Assembly (NCBI GenBank): GCA_002413395.1
Contig: DHWX01000040.1
Coordinates: 73,441 to 86,682, forward strand
Direction: 5' to 3'
Length of the DNA: 13,242 nucleotides
Origin: Polaromonas sp. UBA5171
GTDB taxonomy: Bacteria > Pseudomonadota > Gammaproteobacteria > Burkholderiales > Burkholderiaceae_C
Shown here piece after piece: positions 1 through 6,232 of this stretch. The position numbers were made by a program, and so were the translations under genes. Below the pieces are notes generated by a model. It did no database searches, had not been told where the DNA came from, and was given only the letters and a program-made list of their open reading frames with translations. The stretch's first letter is position 1. Every line of letters starts with the position of its first letter.

Positions 1-447
1 CTCAAACAGTTTGAGCTTGTCGCGCCCGCTCAGGAACTGTTGCTCGATAAACGGCGAACCCGGATAAATTTTCAGGTGGGCGATGTCGCCGGTTTCGGCG
101 AATTGCGGGTTCAGGCCGCGTAGCAGCGCCAGGTAGTCCTGCAGGGCTGGCGCCAGGGGTCCGGCGGGGTTGCTTTTTGCTACAGGCTTTGTAGCTGCAT
201 GTACCGGTTCTGTATGGGTTGAAGTCGGCTTTATCTCTGAAAGCAAACGAAAAACACCCTCCTGCGCCTCGCCGCTGGTTTCGGTGTAATCTCCATCGAG
301 CCGGTACAAACCAGCGCCCGCGTGGGTATCAATCACGGTCAGTGCCGCGTCTTTTTGGGTCAGATACTTCATCAGCGCAATCAGCGTGGTGTGCTTGAGG
401 ACGTCGGCATGGTTGCCTGCATGGAAGGCGTGGCGGTAGGAAAACAT
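1..447 (-). CDS. rlmJ: 23S rRNA (adenine(2030)-N6)-methyltransferase RlmJ, N-terminal part
   Basis: The first 149 codons of a protein that runs off the left edge. RlmJ methylates N6 of A2030 in 23S rRNA using S-adenosylmethionine. The N-terminus reads MFSYRHAFHAGNHADVLKHT, closely matching the RlmJ/DUF519 signature, followed by a SAM-binding stretch (DTHAGAG, about residues 41-47). Further on, YPGSP is another RlmJ hallmark. ATG at 447 is preceded by a purine-rich AAGAAGG, about 12 bases away. Odd: between about residues 72 and 98 the protein has a Thr/Pro/Ala/Lys-rich linker that, from memory, the E. coli protein lacks. It coincides with a copy of the interspersed repeat at 178-232, read in frame. 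The gene is divergent from rplM. The family call is confident; the C-terminal part with the remaining motifs is outside the window. Confidence 0.93.
   Translation of the reverse strand, partial: MFSYRHAFHAGNHADVLKHTTLIALMKYLTQKDAALTVIDTHAGAGLYRLDGDYTETSGEAQEGVFRLLSEIKPTSTHTEPVHAATKPVAKSNPAGPLAPALQDYLALLRGLNPQFAETGDIAHLKIYPGSPFIEQQFLSGRDKLKLFE
178..232 (+). repeat. Degenerate interspersed repeat, copy A (inside rlmJ)
   Basis: About 55 bp beginning TGCTACAGG and continuing GTAGCTGCATGTAC, then CTGTATGGG and AAGTCGGCTTT. Aligned by eye it shares the same landmarks in the same order and spacing with copies at 7950-8005 (+) and 12550-12607 (-): TGCTAY, a short A/T-rich spacer, RTAGCYGC-TGY, a pyrimidine/purine block ending GGG, then a T run. 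This copy lies inside the rlmJ reading frame and keeps it open. I have an impression that similar elements are frequent in Comamonadaceae genomes, but I could not check this. Confidence 0.55.
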
Positions 448-477
448 GGGTCTATCGTACCTTCTTGCTGCCTAAAA

Positions 478-507
478 TTGGCGCAAGCCCTTGATTTTTC
501 ATATAAT
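478..507 (+). promoter_or_regulatory. Putative sigma70 promoter of rplM-rpsI
   Basis: A perfect -10 box TATAAT (502-507) lies 18 bases after TTGGCG (478-483), a weaker -35. The start of transcription would fall near 513-516, giving a 5' leader of about 155 nt before rplM. It is the best promoter match between rlmJ and rplM. Confidence 0.6.
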
Positions 508-513
508 CCAAGG

Positions 514-670
514 CTCTGCAGCGCACACGTGGTTCCGCGGCAGAGTTGTAGCTGGCTCCAAAAAGGGTTCGCCTTTCAAGGAGTTCTGCGCAAATGACCA
601 CCTAAGAGGTTCTCATCAGAAGAACGCCGACCGTGGAAAAGAACCCAACAAACCATTTCGAAAGAAACTC
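514..670 (+). promoter_or_regulatory. Long 5' leader of rplM with a minimal upstream ORF
   Basis: About 155 nt of untranslated leader between the predicted start of transcription and the rplM ATG. It contains a strong Shine-Dalgarno AAGGAG (578-583) followed 10 bases later by ATG ACC ACC TAA (594-605), a three-codon upstream ORF. Downstream, GGTTCT and AGAACC can pair around 608-645. Ribosomal protein operons are commonly controlled through the leader by one of their products (L13 does this in some bacteria). Control here is inference only. Confidence 0.35.
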
Positions 671-1099
671 ATGAAAACCTTCAGCGCCAAACCCGCTGAC
701 GTGACGCACGAGTGGTTTGTGATTGACGCGACCGACAAGGTCCTCGGACGAGTAGCCAGCGAAGTTGCTCTCCGTTTGCGCGGCAAACACAAGGCCATTT
801 ATACGCCTCACGTCGATACCGGTGACTTCATCGTCATCATCAACGCAGCCCAGCTGCGCGTCACTGGCGCCAAGTCCACTGACAAAATCTACTACCGTCA
901 TTCGGGTTATCCCGGCGGTATTACTGCCACTAATTTCCGTGACATGCAAGCCAAGCATCCTGGCCGCGCTTTGGAAAAAGCCGTCAAGGGCATGCTGCCC
1001 AAGGGCCCGCTCGGCTACGCCATGATCAAGAAACTCAAGGTGTACGGTGGTGCAGAGCACCCGCATACCGCCCAACAGCCTAAAGTGCTGGACATCTAA
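671..1099 (+). CDS. rplM: 50S ribosomal protein L13
   Basis: 142 residues, the normal length for bacterial L13, an early-assembling protein of the large ribosomal subunit that contacts 23S rRNA. The start MKTFSAKPADVTHEWFVIDA, the segment LGRVASEVALRLRGKHK (about 25-41), the YYRHSGYPGG stretch (about 74-83) and the ending AQQPKVLDI are all characteristic of the family. ATG at 671 was chosen over in-frame upstream starts because the extra residues do not look like L13 and the family begins here. It is the first gene of the rplM-rpsI operon; rpsI begins 10 bases after its stop. Nothing unusual is seen in the protein. Confidence 0.98.
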   Translation: MKTFSAKPADVTHEWFVIDATDKVLGRVASEVALRLRGKHKAIYTPHVDTGDFIVIINAAQLRVTGAKSTDKIYYRHSGYPGGITATNFRDMQAKHPGRALEKAVKGMLPKGPLGYAMIKKLKVYGGAEHPHTAQQPKVLDI

Positions 1100-1109
1100 G
1101 GAGCTATTG

Positions 1110-1502
1110 ATGATTGGTGATTGGAATAATGGCACCGGCCGTCGCAAATCAAGCGTCGCCCGCGTGTTTCTGAAAAAAGGCACTGGCAAGATCACGGTGA
1201 ACGACAAGGACATCCAGGTGTTCTTCGGTCGTCAGACCTCGATCATGATCTGCCGCCAGCCCCTGTTTCTGACGAACCACGTCGAGACGTTTGACATCAT
1301 GATCAATGTCCACGGCGGCGGCGAGTCCGGCCAGGCTGGCGCGGTGCGCCACGGCATTACCCGTGCGCTGATTGACTATGACGCAACACTCAAGCCGGCG
1401 TTGAGCCAGGCTGGTTTTGTCACCCGTGATGCCCGTGAAGTCGAACGTAAAAAAGTCGGTTTCCGGTCAGCACGCCGTCGCAAGCAGTTCAGCAAGCGTT
1501 AA
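1110..1502 (+). CDS. rpsI: 30S ribosomal protein S9
   Basis: 130 residues, the usual length for S9, a protein of the small-subunit head whose C-terminal tail reaches the decoding region near P-site tRNA. Visible family features are the N-terminal GTGRRKSSVARVFLKKG (about residues 8-24), the central HGGGESGQAGAVRHGITRAL (about 69-88), and the basic C-terminus GFRSARRRKQFSKR with its terminal Lys-Arg. The start ATG at 1110 has the Shine-Dalgarno AAGGAG at 1098-1103, overlapping the rplM stop region, so the two genes are cotranscribed. A terminator follows at 1533-1565. The longer in-frame opening upstream lies inside rplM and is not used. Confidence 0.98.
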   Translation: MIGDWNNGTGRRKSSVARVFLKKGTGKITVNDKDIQVFFGRQTSIMICRQPLFLTNHVETFDIMINVHGGGESGQAGAVRHGITRALIDYDATLKPALSQAGFVTRDAREVERKKVGFRSARRRKQFSKR

Positions 1503-1532
1503 GCCACTGGGGACGCTTTTGCTGTCCGAAGA

Positions 1533-1565
1533 AAGCCGCCATGGTTTGCGCCTGGCGGCTTTTTT
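1533..1565 (+). terminator. Rho-independent terminator after rpsI
   Basis: AAGCCGCC (1533-1540) pairs with GGCGGCTT (1554-1561) around a 13-base loop, followed by a run of six T (1560-1565). It sits 30 bases after the rpsI stop and closes the rplM-rpsI operon. Confidence 0.88.
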
Positions 1566-1699
1566 CATGAGGTTTTGGGGCGACGAAACACCATACGCCT
1601 GATGCAAACGCTTACCTGCGCTTTACCCGTTCCGCGCGCAGTAGCGCTGAGCCAGCGTGCACAATGCATCTCCCCCACTGAAAAATTGCAGGGCCCGCC

Positions 1700-2407
1700 T
1701 TGAAATTTCGCCTGTTTCGCCGTCGCTTGACCATCAGCTCGCCGCGCATGATCGTGCGCAGCACCTTGCCCTGGCCGCTGCGCTGGATTGCGGCTGCCCT
1801 GGTGCTGGGTTTTTCCGCTGCTGTTGCCTTGTGGGCGTTTGAGTTTGGCAAAGGCATTGCGGGCCTGGATGGCCATTCCAAGGAGGAATTGATCCAGCTC
1901 AGGCAGGAGGTCGTCAGCCTGCGCGCGGACCGCGACAAGGCGCAGTCAATTGCCAATACCTCGGGCAGTCTGCTGACCGCCGAAAAGGCGCTGCGGGAAA
2001 AAATGATGAGCCAGGTCAAGCAGTTGGAGTCTGATAACCTCAGCCTGCGTGACGACCTGGGGTTTTTTGAAAAGCTCTTGCCCACCAGCAGCGCTGAAGT
2101 TGCTTCCATCCGCAGCCTGCAGGCCGAGGTCTTGTCGCAAACCCAGCTCAAATGGCAGGTACTGGTGCTGCGGCCGGTCAAAACCGCAGCCACCTTCAAT
2201 GGCACACTGGAAATTACCGTGGCCGGCACCCAGGCCGGAAAGCCCTGGGCGATGACCTTGCCGGGTGGGCCGCAGGCGTTGCAATTCCAGCAATACCGCC
2301 GTGTCGAGGGACTCCTCGACTTGCCGCCAGAGGTCGTGGTAAAAACAGTAACCGCCAAAGTGCTTGAAGGCGCGAGCGTTCGTTCCGTTCAAACCTTCAG
2401 GCTTTAG
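1700..2407 (+). CDS. DUF6776-type membrane-anchored coiled-coil protein
   Basis: 235 residues. A basic N-terminus (FRRRLTISSPRM) is followed by one hydrophobic segment at about 27-48 (WIAAALVLGFSAAVALWAFEF), so the protein is probably anchored in the inner membrane with its body in the periplasm. Residues about 60-115 have a heptad-like pattern rich in Glu, Gln, Lys and Leu, predicted as a coiled coil; FFEKLLP and a beta-rich C-terminal domain follow. I place it in the DUF6776 family from memory of such proteins next to bactofilins in betaproteobacteria; the function is not established. The start is TTG at 1700, because the basic segment before the first ATG (1748) looks family-like and GCAGGG lies at a suitable distance. 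The bactofilin gene follows after 48 bases, so a shared role is plausible but inferred. Confidence 0.75.
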   Translation: MKFRLFRRRLTISSPRMIVRSTLPWPLRWIAAALVLGFSAAVALWAFEFGKGIAGLDGHSKEELIQLRQEVVSLRADRDKAQSIANTSGSLLTAEKALREKMMSQVKQLESDNLSLRDDLGFFEKLLPTSSAEVASIRSLQAEVLSQTQLKWQVLVLRPVKTAATFNGTLEITVAGTQAGKPWAMTLPGGPQALQFQQYRRVEGLLDLPPEVVVKTVTAKVLEGASVRSVQTFRL

Positions 2408-2455
2408 GCATTCATCGCAACGACCTTCAGGGTCACCCACCACAGGAATCTGTTA

Positions 2456-2857
2456 ATGTTTGGCAAAAAAAAGCAGCCGCCCATCAAAAGCCTGATTGCC
2501 CAGGGAAGTTGCATTGAAGGCAACCTCAAGTTCACTGACGGCCTGCGGGTCGATGGCGAAGTGATTGGTGACATTCGCGCCAATGAAGGCAGCCCGAGTA
2601 TTTTGGTGATCAGCGAATCGGCCAGTGTCACCGGCCTCATTCACGCCGACCATGTGATCATCAATGGCCGCGTGATGGGGCCGATTCACGCCAGCCAGCT
2701 GCTGGAACTGCAGCCGAAAGCCAGAATTGAAGGCGAAGTTTCTTACAAGGCGCTTGAAATGCATCAAGGCGCCGTTATCTTTGGACAGTTGTGCCCCATG
2801 GCGCACCAGCAGATCGAGGAAAAACCCACTTTGAAGCTCGCTTCCAACAATCTATGA
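2456..2857 (+). CDS. Bactofilin (polymer-forming cytoskeletal protein)
   Basis: 133 residues, typical of the bactofilins (BacA/BacM/CcmA), which polymerise into membrane-associated filaments without nucleotides and often position cell-wall enzymes. The N-terminal MFGKKK is followed by a right-handed beta-helix core of about residues 12-110, visible as repeated turns with alternating hydrophobics and glycines (SLIAQGSCIEGNLKF, GLRVDGEVIGDI, SVTGLIHADHVIINGRVMG, RIEGEVSYKALEMHQGAVIFG). The tail is short and polar. It is downstream of the DUF6776 gene in the same orientation, with AGGA nine bases before ATG 2456. An M23 murein endopeptidase and anmK lie a few kilobases further on the other strand, which fits a wall-related role, though partnership is inferred. 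Confidence 0.92.
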   Translation: MFGKKKQPPIKSLIAQGSCIEGNLKFTDGLRVDGEVIGDIRANEGSPSILVISESASVTGLIHADHVIINGRVMGPIHASQLLELQPKARIEGEVSYKALEMHQGAVIFGQLCPMAHQQIEEKPTLKLASNNL

Positions 2858-2916
2858 CGTGTCAGGTTAGTGAGCGCCTACAGCCAATGTTGTTTTTAGG
2901 ACGTAGGGTGTCAAGG

Positions 2917-2944
2917 TTGATTGATTTGCTGTAATATTTATAAA
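2917..2944 (+). promoter_or_regulatory. Possible promoter of erpA
   Basis: In the 122-bp A/T-rich gap between the bactofilin gene and erpA, TTGATT (2917-2922) and TATAAA (2939-2944) are spaced by 16 bases. No clear repressor site was recognised. Moderate evidence only. Confidence 0.4.
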
Positions 2945-2979
2945 TTCACCGTTGACAAGTTTTAAGTATTGGAGTCCCC

Positions 2980-3345
2980 ATGAGTGCAGTTGCCGAAAAT
3001 ATCCAAACCGAGATGCCCGCCCCTTTTGTTTTTACCGACAGCGCGGCGGCCAAGGTGGCTGAGCTGATTGCCGCTGAGGGAAACCCGGATCTGAAACTGC
3101 GCGTTTTTGTGCAGGGCGGCGGCTGCTCGGGCTTCCAGTATGGCTTCACCTTTGACGAAATCACCAACGAAGACGACACCACCATGACTAAAAACGGTGT
3201 GTCCCTGCTGATCGATGCGATGAGCTACCAATATTTGGTGGGTGCCGAGATTGACTACAAGGACGATCTTGAAGGCGCGCAGTTCGTCATCAAAAATCCC
3301 AACGCCAACAGCAGTTGCGGTTGCGGTTCCAGTTTTTCTGCCTGA
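2980..3345 (+). CDS. erpA: Iron-sulfur cluster insertion protein ErpA
   Basis: 121 residues, an A-type Fe-S carrier that receives clusters from the Isc scaffold and delivers them to apo-enzymes. The three conserved cysteines are present: C49 in GGGCSGF, and C113 and C115 in SCGCGSSF near the C-terminus. The Asp/Glu-rich segment (about 59-68) and YLVGAEIDYKDDLEGAQF are typical of ErpA rather than IscA. GGAGT precedes ATG 2980 at normal spacing. The gene probably has its own promoter in the gap upstream and ends at tandem hairpins. It was assigned to ErpA rather than a generic HesB/IscA protein by the extended N-terminus and the betaproteobacterial setting. Confidence 0.93.
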   Translation: MSAVAENIQTEMPAPFVFTDSAAAKVAELIAAEGNPDLKLRVFVQGGGCSGFQYGFTFDEITNEDDTTMTKNGVSLLIDAMSYQYLVGAEIDYKDDLEGAQFVIKNPNANSSCGCGSSFSA

Positions 3346-3393
3346 GCGCTTTTTGGCGCTCATCTGAAAGCCGCCTTCTCCGGGCGGCTTTTT
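3344..3393 (+). terminator. Terminator hairpins between erpA and anmK
   Basis: Two hairpins stand in tandem. GAGCGC (3344-3349) pairs with GCGCTC (3356-3361), starting inside the erpA stop codon. Then GCCGCC (3370-3375) pairs with GGCGGC (3383-3388) around TTCTCCG, with A's before and TTTTT (3389-3393) after. The second is a good intrinsic terminator for erpA. Because A's precede the stem it could also act on the converging anmK transcript. Confidence 0.85.
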
Positions 3394-3405
3394 GTTTGAA
3401 GGGCA

Positions 3406-4554
3406 TCAAGCGGGGTAGATGGCCCCCAGCACACGTGGCCCCACTGCACCCGTGACACTCGGCAGGTTGCCGGGCTGCCGTTTGACACTCTGACGCGCCA
3501 GCCAGGCGAAGGCAGTGGCCTCAACTTGCAGCGGTGGCAAGCCATACTGGTCTGAGGTGCTGACGCGCAGCACTGGCAAGCCTGCCTGCAGACGCTGCAA
3601 CAGGTGCTGGTTGAGCGCGCCGCCGCCGCATACGATCAGTTCTAGGCTCTCTTTTCCATAGCTTTTGATGCCCGCTATACAAGCAACAACAGTGAATTCT
3701 GCCAAGGTATTTTGAATGTCTTCAGGCCGTTCGGTGGCGAACGGGGCGAGTTTGTGAGCCAGCCAGTCCAGGCTGAAAAGGTCTCTACCCGTGCTTTTTG
3801 GGGGAGGCAGGGAGAAGTAGGAGTCAGCCTGCAGGCTGACCAGCAGCCCGGGCACCAATTGGCCGCTGGCGGCCCAGGCACCGTCTGCATCGAACGGCTG
3901 GCCGGTGTGCTGCTGGCACCAGACATCCATGAGTGCGTTGCCCGGCCCACAGTCGAAACCCATGACTGATGCGTTGCCTGATGCCGGCTGCCGCGGCAGC
4001 AGGCTCAGGTTGGCCATGCCGCCCAGATTCAGCACCGCCACGGCGCGATCCGACTGGCCAAAAACATGCTGGTGAAAGGCGGGAACCAGCGGCGCGCCCT
4101 GACCGCCCGCAGCGACATCACGGCTGCGAAAATCTGCCACCACGGCAATACCCGTGAGCTCGGCCAGTAACGCCGGGGCGTTGAGTTGAAGGGTGTAGCC
4201 GCCCACGCCAGCGGCTTCTGGAGCGGTGCGCTGGGGCTGATGCCGAACTGTTTGTCCGTGCGCCCCGATGGCTTGAACGCGGGACGCGGGCACGCCCTGC
4301 CCAGCGGCTTGGCCGAGAAGATCGCGGACCACCCGGGCGTACAGCGCGGCCAACTGGTTTGCCGCCAGTGCCGCACGGTGCAATTCGTTGTGGCTGGGGG
4401 TGTTGAGCGCCAGCAACTCAGCCCGGAAGCTTTTCGGGAAGGGTTCGGAGGCACTGGCCACCACGCGTGGAGTTGGCGCTGAAAAGTCCACCAGCACGCC
4501 ATCCGCGCCGTCCAGGGAGGTGCCTGACATCAGGCCAATGTAGTAGTCAGACAT
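3406..4554 (-). CDS. anmK: Anhydro-N-acetylmuramic acid kinase
   Basis: 382 residues, close to the usual ~370. AnmK phosphorylates and opens 1,6-anhydro-MurNAc to MurNAc-6-phosphate in cytoplasmic recycling of the wall. The N-terminus MSDYYIGLMSGTSLDGADGV holds the family's GTSLDG nucleotide-binding motif (11-16). Also typical are ADFRSRDVAAGGQGAPLVP, VLNLGGMANLS, GFDCGPGNALMD with its catalytic-type Asp, and VCGGGALN in the C-terminal ATP-binding lobe. ATG at 4554 is the family start. It lies 38 bases downstream of the M23 peptidase gene on the same strand, so the two are probably cotranscribed, linking wall hydrolysis with recycling. At 3645-3695 the coding sequence is locally more A/T-rich. 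Confidence 0.95.
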   Translation of the reverse strand: MSDYYIGLMSGTSLDGADGVLVDFSAPTPRVVASASEPFPKSFRAELLALNTPSHNELHRAALAANQLAALYARVVRDLLGQAAGQGVPASRVQAIGAHGQTVRHQPQRTAPEAAGVGGYTLQLNAPALLAELTGIAVVADFRSRDVAAGGQGAPLVPAFHQHVFGQSDRAVAVLNLGGMANLSLLPRQPASGNASVMGFDCGPGNALMDVWCQQHTGQPFDADGAWAASGQLVPGLLVSLQADSYFSLPPPKSTGRDLFSLDWLAHKLAPFATERPEDIQNTLAEFTVVACIAGIKSYGKESLELIVCGGGALNQHLLQRLQAGLPVLRVSTSDQYGLPPLQVEATAFAWLARQSVKRQPGNLPSVTGAVGPRVLGAIYPA

Positions 4555-4592
4555 GCGGCTATTTTGCCGCAGGGCCGGCGAAGCCGCTGTGG

Positions 4593-5999
4593 TTATTCAG
4601 CCCGGGTCTGGCTGATGCTGGCTGCGGCCAGCAACTGGTTTTTGACACCGGCAGCAAGCTGCTTGAACAGCGGCATGGCAGCCGTTGACAGGGGGACGGT
4701 CTCACTCTGCCTGGCCACCGCCATCGGGTCTTCCTGCACACCGTTGATGCGCACTTCGAAATGCAGGTGCGGGCCGGTGGCCCAGCCGGTCATGCCGACC
4801 AGGCCAATGGTCTGGCCCTGACTCACTTTCTCGCCGCGCTGCACCAGAATTTTGCTCAGATGGGCATACACCGTTTCACGGTTGCCAGCGTGCTTGATGA
4901 AAATCACGTTGCCATAGCCATTTTGCACCCCGGCAAACTCCACGACGCCATCACCCACCGTTCGTGCCGGCGTGCCCATGGCGGCCGCAAAGTCGGTGCC
5001 CGTGTGCATGCGCCATTTATGCAAAATGGGGTGAAAGCGCATGGCAAAGCCGCTGCTGATGCGGGAAAATTCTACCGGCGAACTCAGGAAAGCGCGGCGC
5101 AGGCTTTGGCCGTCGAGTGTGTAATAGCCGCCCTTGTTGGGCGCGCCCGTGGCGTCCTGGCCTGGTGGCTGGAACCACATGGCCTGATAGGTTTTACCGG
5201 CGTTGACGAACTCGGCCGACAGCACACGGCCGGTGCGCATTGCTTCGCCGTCGGCCTCCAGGGTTTCATAGACGACATTGAAGTGGTCACCTTTGCGCAG
5301 GGCGCGGCGAAAATCGATATCGGTTGAAAAAATCTCCGCGATCTGCACGCCGATGCTGTCAGGAATGCGGGCATCGTCGGTGGCGGCAAAAAGCGATGTC
5401 TGGATGCTGGCGCTGGCCAGCCGGGCCGAACGGGTGTAGGCGGCGGTCTCAATGCGCGAACTGAAGCCGCTGGGGCTGCGTTCCACCACCAGACGCTTGA
5501 ACTGCGCTTCATTGTCGCCGGGCCAGCGCATGCTGAGCTTGAGCAGTTGCTGGCTGTCGCTGGCTTCCACAGTGACTGCTTTACCCGGTCGGCCCGCCAA
5601 TATCATCCGGGCGTTGGGGTCGTTGCGCAAAAAGGCCGCTGCCGCGGCGTCGTCAAGGTTAAGCCGTTTGAGCAGGGCGCCGGCGGTGTCGCTGCTGCGC
5701 GTGCTCTCGGTGCGGAACAGATTGAAGTGAAAAGCGGAGAGCGCGTCGGTCTGGCCTTGTGTGGGCAGCGCTTGCACAACCTCCATGACCTGTTTGACCG
5801 GCAGGTCGGCTGCATCGGGTGCCAGCGGTGCGATGCCGAAAGCAGTGACGCCGGTGCCCAGCAGCAGGGCTGCAAGGCTGAAGGTAATGCGTTTCGGGTG
5901 GTGATGCAGACTGTTGGCCAGGATGGGCAGGATGCGAGAGGGGATAGGCAAGGTGTGGGAGGGGATAGGCAAGGTGTGGGAGGGGACGGGCAGGCTCAA
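4593..5999 (-). CDS. M23-family murein DD-endopeptidase (MepM-like)
   Basis: Up to 468 residues. It is predicted to be an inner-membrane-anchored periplasmic zinc peptidase that cuts peptide crosslinks of peptidoglycan. A hydrophobic anchor lies at about 38-58 (ITFSLAALLLGTGVTAFG), then OapA/Csd3-like linker domains at about 75-305, and the M23 domain at about 315-425. Zinc-site residues are visible: H332 and D336 (HTGTD) and H413 (HLHFEV), with H380 (YAHL) as the likely general base. The start is uncertain. The reading frame opens at TTG 5999 without a strong ribosome site, and the first ~25 residues are a proline-rich tail encoded by a 21-bp tandem repeat. Homologues I recall begin nearer the HPKRIT segment. 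It precedes anmK in a likely operon and diverges from tyrS. Confidence 0.9.
   Translation of the reverse strand: MSLPVPSHTLPIPSHTLPIPSRILPILANSLHHHPKRITFSLAALLLGTGVTAFGIAPLAPDAADLPVKQVMEVVQALPTQGQTDALSAFHFNLFRTESTRSSDTAGALLKRLNLDDAAAAAFLRNDPNARMILAGRPGKAVTVEASDSQQLLKLSMRWPGDNEAQFKRLVVERSPSGFSSRIETAAYTRSARLASASIQTSLFAATDDARIPDSIGVQIAEIFSTDIDFRRALRKGDHFNVVYETLEADGEAMRTGRVLSAEFVNAGKTYQAMWFQPPGQDATGAPNKGGYYTLDGQSLRRAFLSSPVEFSRISSGFAMRFHPILHKWRMHTGTDFAAAMGTPARTVGDGVVEFAGVQNGYGNVIFIKHAGNRETVYAHLSKILVQRGEKVSQGQTIGLVGMTGWATGPHLHFEVRINGVQEDPMAVARQSETVPLSTAAMPLFKQLAAGVKNQLLAAASISQTRAE
5941..5994 (-). repeat. 21-bp tandem repeat at the start of the M23 peptidase gene
   Basis: Two exact 21-bp units (5941-5961 and 5962-5982), each beginning GGGATAGGCA on the plus strand, are followed by a partial diverged unit (5983-5994) and preceded by a diverged remnant (about 5925-5940). 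Read on the minus strand each unit gives seven residues of the type PSHTLPI, so unit gain or loss keeps the frame. Confidence 0.9.
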
Positions 6000-6063
6000 A
6001 GCGAAATTCCCAACTAAAGTGCATCGGGCCGCGAAGATGCGCCGGACTGCGATATAAGAAAAT

Positions 6064-6117
6064 CGGTGACTGGCCCCAGCTAGAACCGCTAAGCGGGTGA
6101 GGGCCTTTCGGTCATCG
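6064..6117 (+). promoter_or_regulatory. Strongly foldable element between the M23 peptidase gene and tyrS
   Basis: Three nested stems can form in order. CGGTGAC (6064-6070) pairs with GTCATCG (6111-6117), 7 bp with one G-U. GGCCC (6072-6076) pairs with GGGCC (6101-6105). CCGCT (6086-6090) pairs with AGCGG (6092-6096). A possible -10 (TATAAG, 6053-6058) lies just before it, so a tyrS transcript could begin at the outer stem. There is no T run, so it is not an ordinary terminator. Function unknown; a leader element is an inference. Confidence 0.4.
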
Positions 6118-6198
6118 GACTCAAAAGCGTTTTGATCCTGATCAGCGAGTGGTGGCCCTTAAAATGGCAGGCTGATGTAGGAAAACAGTCATTGTATC

Positions 6199-6218
6199 TG
6201 TCGGACAACCCCCCGACA
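6199..6218 (+). promoter_or_regulatory. Hairpin just upstream of the tyrS start
   Basis: TGTCGG (6199-6204) pairs with CCGACA (6213-6218) around an 8-base loop, ending 14 bases before the tyrS ATG. No clear Shine-Dalgarno is seen in the intervening bases, so the hairpin could influence initiation. This is suggestive only. Confidence 0.35.
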
Positions 6219-6232
6219 CGTCGAAAACCCTT

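Noticed and set aside
602..1213. Minus-strand open frame of about 200 codons
   Set aside because: Antisense to rplM, which is unmistakable.
2952..2957. TTGACA as the -35 of an erpA promoter
   Set aside because: A -10 at normal spacing would fall inside the ribosome site just before the start codon.
3645..3700. Possible fourth copy of the interspersed repeat inside anmK
   Set aside because: ATAGCT and a GCTATACAAGC-like segment recall the family, but the aligned matches are too few and the protein length is normal.
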